Assembly (NCBI RefSeq): GCF_015709515.1
Contig: NZ_JADNQZ010000048.1
Location: forward strand, 1-64,000
Reading direction: 5' to 3'
DNA from: Methylocystis sp. H62
GTDB taxonomy: Bacteria > Pseudomonadota > Alphaproteobacteria > Rhizobiales > Beijerinckiaceae
DNA: 64,000 nt
Positions 61,178 through 64,000 of the stretch are shown here, piece after piece. A model generated the notes under the pieces. That model worked only from the letters and a program-made list of their open reading frames with translations, ran no database searches and was not told the origin of the DNA. Numbering within the stretch: position 1 is the first letter of the stretch; each line of letters starts with the position of its first letter. A program made the position numbers and the translations under genes.

Positions 61178-62616
61178 ATCGCGCCAGCGCCGTTCTGGTC
61201 AAAGGCCTGATGCGGATCGGTCCGCAGATTCTGCCCTTTGCCGACGCAGGCTCCGCCGAACTGCCGATGCCGCGTCTGCTGCGGCTCTCGCTGTTCCAGG
61301 TGACGGTGGGCATGGCGGCGGTGCTGCTCATCGGCACGCTGAACCGCGTGATGATCGTCGAACTTGGCGTGCCCTCCTGGCTTGTCGCGCTGATGCTGTC
61401 GCTGCCGCTGCTCTTTGCGCCATTGCGCGCGCTCATCGGCTTTCGCTCCGACACGCATCGCTCGGTGCTCGGCTGGCGGCGCGTTCCTTACATCTGGTTC
61501 GGCACCATGCTGCAGTTCGGCGGCTTGGCGATCATGCCGTTTTCGCTGCTGATCCTCTCCGGCGATACGACGGGACCGATCATCATCGGACAAGCGGCCG
61601 CGGCGCTGGCGTTTCTTCTCGTCGGCGCGGGATTGCACACCGTGCAGACCGTTGGACTCGCGCTCGCCACCGATCTCGCGCCGGCGCATACGCGGCCGCG
61701 CGTTGTCGCGCTGCTTTGCGCCATGCTGCTCGTCGGCATGGGGGTAAGCGCGCTCGCCTTCGGCGCGCTGCTCGCCAATTTCAGCGCCATCCGCCTCATT
61801 CAAGTCGTGCAGGGCGCCGCCGTCGTGACGATGGTCTTGAATTGCGTGGCGCTCTGGAAACAGGAAGCGCGCGGCGCGCTCCCGCCCGTGCAGAACGTCG
61901 ACTTCTCGGAAGCCTGGAAGCGTTTCGCGAGCACCGGCCGGGCGCGCCGACGCTTATTCGCCACGGCGCTCGGCGCTGCCGGCTTTAGCATGCAGGACAT
62001 CTTGCTCGAGCCCTATGGCGGACGCGTGCTGCACTTGCCTGTCAGCGCAACGACGGCGCTCACCGCGATGCTGGCGCTCGGCAGCGGCGTGGGACTCGCC
62101 ATCGCGGCGCGCTGGCTGACGCGCGGTGCCGACCCCCATCGCGTCGCCGGTGTTGGCGCGGTCGTCGGCGTCATCGCCTTCTTCGCGGTGATCTTCGCGG
62201 CGCCGGCGGATTCCTCGACGCTGTTCAGCATCGGCGTCACGCTGATCGGGCTCGGCGGCGGCCTTTTTGCGCATGGCACGCTCACCGCCTCCATGCAGAC
62301 GGCGCGGCCGGAAGATCGCGGGCTTGCGCTCGGCGCATGGGGCGCCGCGCAGGCGACCGCGGCCGGTCTCTCCATAGCGGCGAGCGGCGTGATCAATGAC
62401 GCAGGCTCGATGCTTGCCGCCAGCGGCGCGCTGGGCGAGGCGCTTGTGAGCCCCGCCAGCGGCTACGCCATCGTCTACGCCATCGAAATCCTCCTGCTGC
62501 TCGCGACGGTCGTCGCGATCGGACCTTTGGTCCGCTTTACGAAACAGGACGGCGAAGCGCCGACGGACTTCGATCTCGTTCCCTCGTCAAGTTTCAACTC
62601 CGGAGTGATGCAATGA
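61174..62616 (+). CDS. lhaA: LhaA, PucC-family light-harvesting complex assembly protein
   Basis: A 480-aa, 12-helix protein: LPMPRLLRLSLFQVTVGMAAVLLIGTLNRVMIVELGVPSWLVALMLSLPLLFAPLRALIGFRSDTHRSVLGWRRVPYIWFGTMLQFGGLAIMPF, and MQDILLEPYGGRVLHLPVSATT. LhaA assists LH1 assembly; bchM-lhaA-puhA order is conserved in purple bacteria. ATGA overlap at both ends. Confidence 0.95.
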   Translation: MNRASAVLVKGLMRIGPQILPFADAGSAELPMPRLLRLSLFQVTVGMAAVLLIGTLNRVMIVELGVPSWLVALMLSLPLLFAPLRALIGFRSDTHRSVLGWRRVPYIWFGTMLQFGGLAIMPFSLLILSGDTTGPIIIGQAAAALAFLLVGAGLHTVQTVGLALATDLAPAHTRPRVVALLCAMLLVGMGVSALAFGALLANFSAIRLIQVVQGAAVVTMVLNCVALWKQEARGALPPVQNVDFSEAWKRFASTGRARRRLFATALGAAGFSMQDILLEPYGGRVLHLPVSATTALTAMLALGSGVGLAIAARWLTRGADPHRVAGVGAVVGVIAFFAVIFAAPADSSTLFSIGVTLIGLGGGLFAHGTLTASMQTARPEDRGLALGAWGAAQATAAGLSIAASGVINDAGSMLAASGALGEALVSPASGYAIVYAIEILLLLATVVAIGPLVRFTKQDGEAPTDFDLVPSSSFNSGVMQ

Positions 62617-63380
62617 TACGCGGAGCCATCACCAGCAATATCGATGTCGCCCAGGTCGTCCTCTATGCCTTCTTTATCTTTTTCGCCGGCCTCGTTTTCT
62701 ATCTGCGCCGCGAAGATCGCCGCGAAGGCTATCCTCTGGAATCCGAAGTTGGTCCGCAGAGGGATCGCGGGTTCCTAATGATCCCAACGCCCAAGACCTT
62801 CCTGCGCGGCGACGGCGCTAAAATTCAAGCGCCGAGTTTTAAACCCGATCCACGAACGCCGAACGCCACGAAAGTGGCGGTCTGGCCTGGCGCGCCGCTG
62901 ACGCCGAACGGCGATCCCATGCTCGCCGAGGTTGGTCCCGGCGCCTATGCGCTGCGCGTCGATGTGCCGGAGAAAATGCACGACGGCCGCCATCTCATCG
63001 CGCCGTTGCGCGTCGCCACAAATTTTGCGGTGTCGAGCGAAAATCCCAATCCCATTGGCATGGAGGTCGTCGCCGCGGATCGACGCGTCGCTGGCGTCAT
63101 CAAGGACGCTTGGGTTGATCGCGCGGAAGACTTTCTGCGCTTCTATGAAGTCACGCTGAGCGAGGGTCGAGGCGACGTTCTTCTGCCCGTGCCCTTCGCC
63201 AAGGTCGATGGCGCGAGGCGACAGATCCATGTCGACGCGATCCTTGCCGATCAGTTCGCCAACGTTCCAAGGACACGCAATCCCGATCAGGTGACGCTGC
63301 TCGAGGAAGAAAAGATCGCCGCCTATTATGGCGCGGGCACGCTCTACGCGACGCCCGCAAGAGTGGAGCCGCTGCTGTGA
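62613..63380 (+). CDS. puhA: Photosynthetic reaction centre H subunit PuhA
   Basis: A 255-aa subunit with one N-terminal membrane helix (IDVAQVVLYAFFIFFAGLVFYLRREDRREGYPLE) and a cytoplasmic PRC-barrel domain (SENPNPIGMEVVAADRRVAGVIKDAWVDRAEDFLRFYEV, DQVTLLEEEKIAAYYGAGTLYA). It caps the L/M core and shapes proton delivery to QB. ATG 62613 overlaps lhaA; the stop overlaps the puhB GTG. Confidence 0.97.
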   Translation: MIRGAITSNIDVAQVVLYAFFIFFAGLVFYLRREDRREGYPLESEVGPQRDRGFLMIPTPKTFLRGDGAKIQAPSFKPDPRTPNATKVAVWPGAPLTPNGDPMLAEVGPGAYALRVDVPEKMHDGRHLIAPLRVATNFAVSSENPNPIGMEVVAADRRVAGVIKDAWVDRAEDFLRFYEVTLSEGRGDVLLPVPFAKVDGARRQIHVDAILADQFANVPRTRNPDQVTLLEEEKIAAYYGAGTLYATPARVEPLL

Positions 63381-64000
63381 AGGCCATCAATCTCGAGAAG
63401 CTCTTGCCGGAAGACGTTCCACAAGGAGAGCGCATCTTGTGGCACGGCCGTCCTCAGTGGACGAGTCTCTTCCGCCGCGCCTACCGAGGCGACGTTGTCG
63501 CCGGCTACTTTGCGGCGCTGACCGCGTGGAACGTCTTCGACGCCGCGGTTCAATCTGGGGCGGGGTCAGCCGCGCTGGCGGGCGCTCGCACTCTGGCGAT
63601 CGGTCTTGGCGCGCTGGCGCTGCTCGCCTTGCTCGCCTGGGCCTCGGCCCGCACGGCGCTCTTCATTATCACCTCGCGCCGCGTTGTGATGAAGATCGGG
63701 GTGGCCTTACAGGTCTTTTACAATCTGCCGTTCTCGCAGATTAGAGCCGCCGGCTTGCGCGTCGAAAGCGACGGTTCGGGCGATGTCATGCTGACGCTCT
63801 CACCCGACAAGCGAATCGGCTACCTGCATCTTTGGCCCTTCGCGCGGCCGTTCCGCTTCGCGCATCCAGAGCCCGCGCTGCGCGGCCTCGCCGATGCAAG
63901 ACATGTCGGCGACATCTTGGGGCGCGCGCTTGTCGCGGCCGCGGCCGAACGTGGCGACATGTTCGTGATTGGCGAAGACGACACGGTCGCATCCGCTTCG
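63377..64000 (+). CDS. puhB: PuhB, reaction-centre assembly protein (3' end outside window)
   Basis: GTG 63377 overlaps the puhA stop (GTGA) and the frame stays open for 208 codons to the window edge (KAINLEKLLPEDVPQGERILWHGRP at the start). A PH-like domain is recognisable: TALFIITSRRVVMKIGVALQVFYNLPFSQI and GYLHLWPFARPFRFAHPEPALRGL. Two hydrophobic segments lie near residues 45-100. PuhB is a dimeric membrane factor that helps assemble the reaction centre and LH1. Most of the protein is present (usual length about 210-220). Confidence 0.94.
   Translation, partial: MKAINLEKLLPEDVPQGERILWHGRPQWTSLFRRAYRGDVVAGYFAALTAWNVFDAAVQSGAGSAALAGARTLAIGLGALALLALLAWASARTALFIITSRRVVMKIGVALQVFYNLPFSQIRAAGLRVESDGSGDVMLTLSPDKRIGYLHLWPFARPFRFAHPEPALRGLADARHVGDILGRALVAAAAERGDMFVIGEDDTVASAS

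Overview
The window looks like part of an alphaproteobacterial (Hyphomicrobiales-type) chromosome that joins a nitrogen-fixation cluster directly to a photosynthesis gene cluster (PGC). It is GC-rich, with long open antisense frames caused by GC-rich third codon positions. Gene content (bchE, puf/puh type-II reaction centre, spirilloxanthin-pathway crt genes, PpsR/AerR/bacteriophytochrome regulators, FixABCX) fits a purple non-sulfur or phototrophic relative of Bradyrhizobium, Rhodoblastus or Beijerinckiaceae/Methylocystaceae. The genus cannot be fixed from the sequence alone.

Region 1 (1-8490): nif/fix genes on the plus strand. These are the 3' end of nifH, nifQ, a HesB/IscA-like gene, nifV, cysE/nifP, nifW, fixABCX and a glutathione-S-transferase-like gene. 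A NifA activator site (1315-1330) and a sigma-54 promoter (1379-1393) precede the HesB-like gene.

Region 2 (8574-16252): less familiar nif-associated accessory genes. A minus-strand set reads Rieske protein, unknown 104-aa protein, XdhC/YqeB-like protein, truncated haemoglobin. Facing it are a HicA/HicB-like pair and an unknown gene. The two sets are separated by two interlocked sigma-54 promoter matches. Next come a tightly coupled SagB-like two-domain nitroreductase plus AAA+ ATPase on the minus strand, and a phthalate-dioxygenase-reductase-type flavin/ferredoxin protein with its own candidate sigma-54 promoter.

Region 3 (16336-32409): crtI, crtB, a 47-aa membrane protein, crtC and crtD (reverse), crtE, crtF, bchC, bchXYZ, pufQ, pufB, pufA, pufL, pufM, pufC, then a strong terminator. 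Region 4 (32553-39179): a small unknown gene, a palindromic repeat, then bchJ, bchE, bchO, bchD and bchI on the minus strand. Region 5 (39462-46437): a light/redox regulatory island with a PpsR paralogue, a kinase-less bacteriophytochrome, its haem oxygenase, AerR/PpaA and a membrane-anchored hydrolase. Region 6 (46344-52145, minus): a small membrane protein, tspO, bchP, a PucC-family carrier, bchG and a second ppsR. Region 7 (52567-64000, plus): bchF, bchN, bchB, bchH, bchL, bchM, lhaA, puhA and the start of puhB.

The PGC genes carry recurrent TGT-N12-ACA operators (PpsR/CrtJ type) at crtI, crtD/crtE, bchC, bchI/ppsR, bchG/ppsR2 and bchF, so one redox/light regulon can be read directly from the DNA. 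The nif side carries sigma-54/NifA signals, so the regulatory boundary between the two modules lies near 16260. No tRNA, rRNA, CRISPR, insertion sequence, LH2 (pucBA), crtA or acsF is seen in this window.
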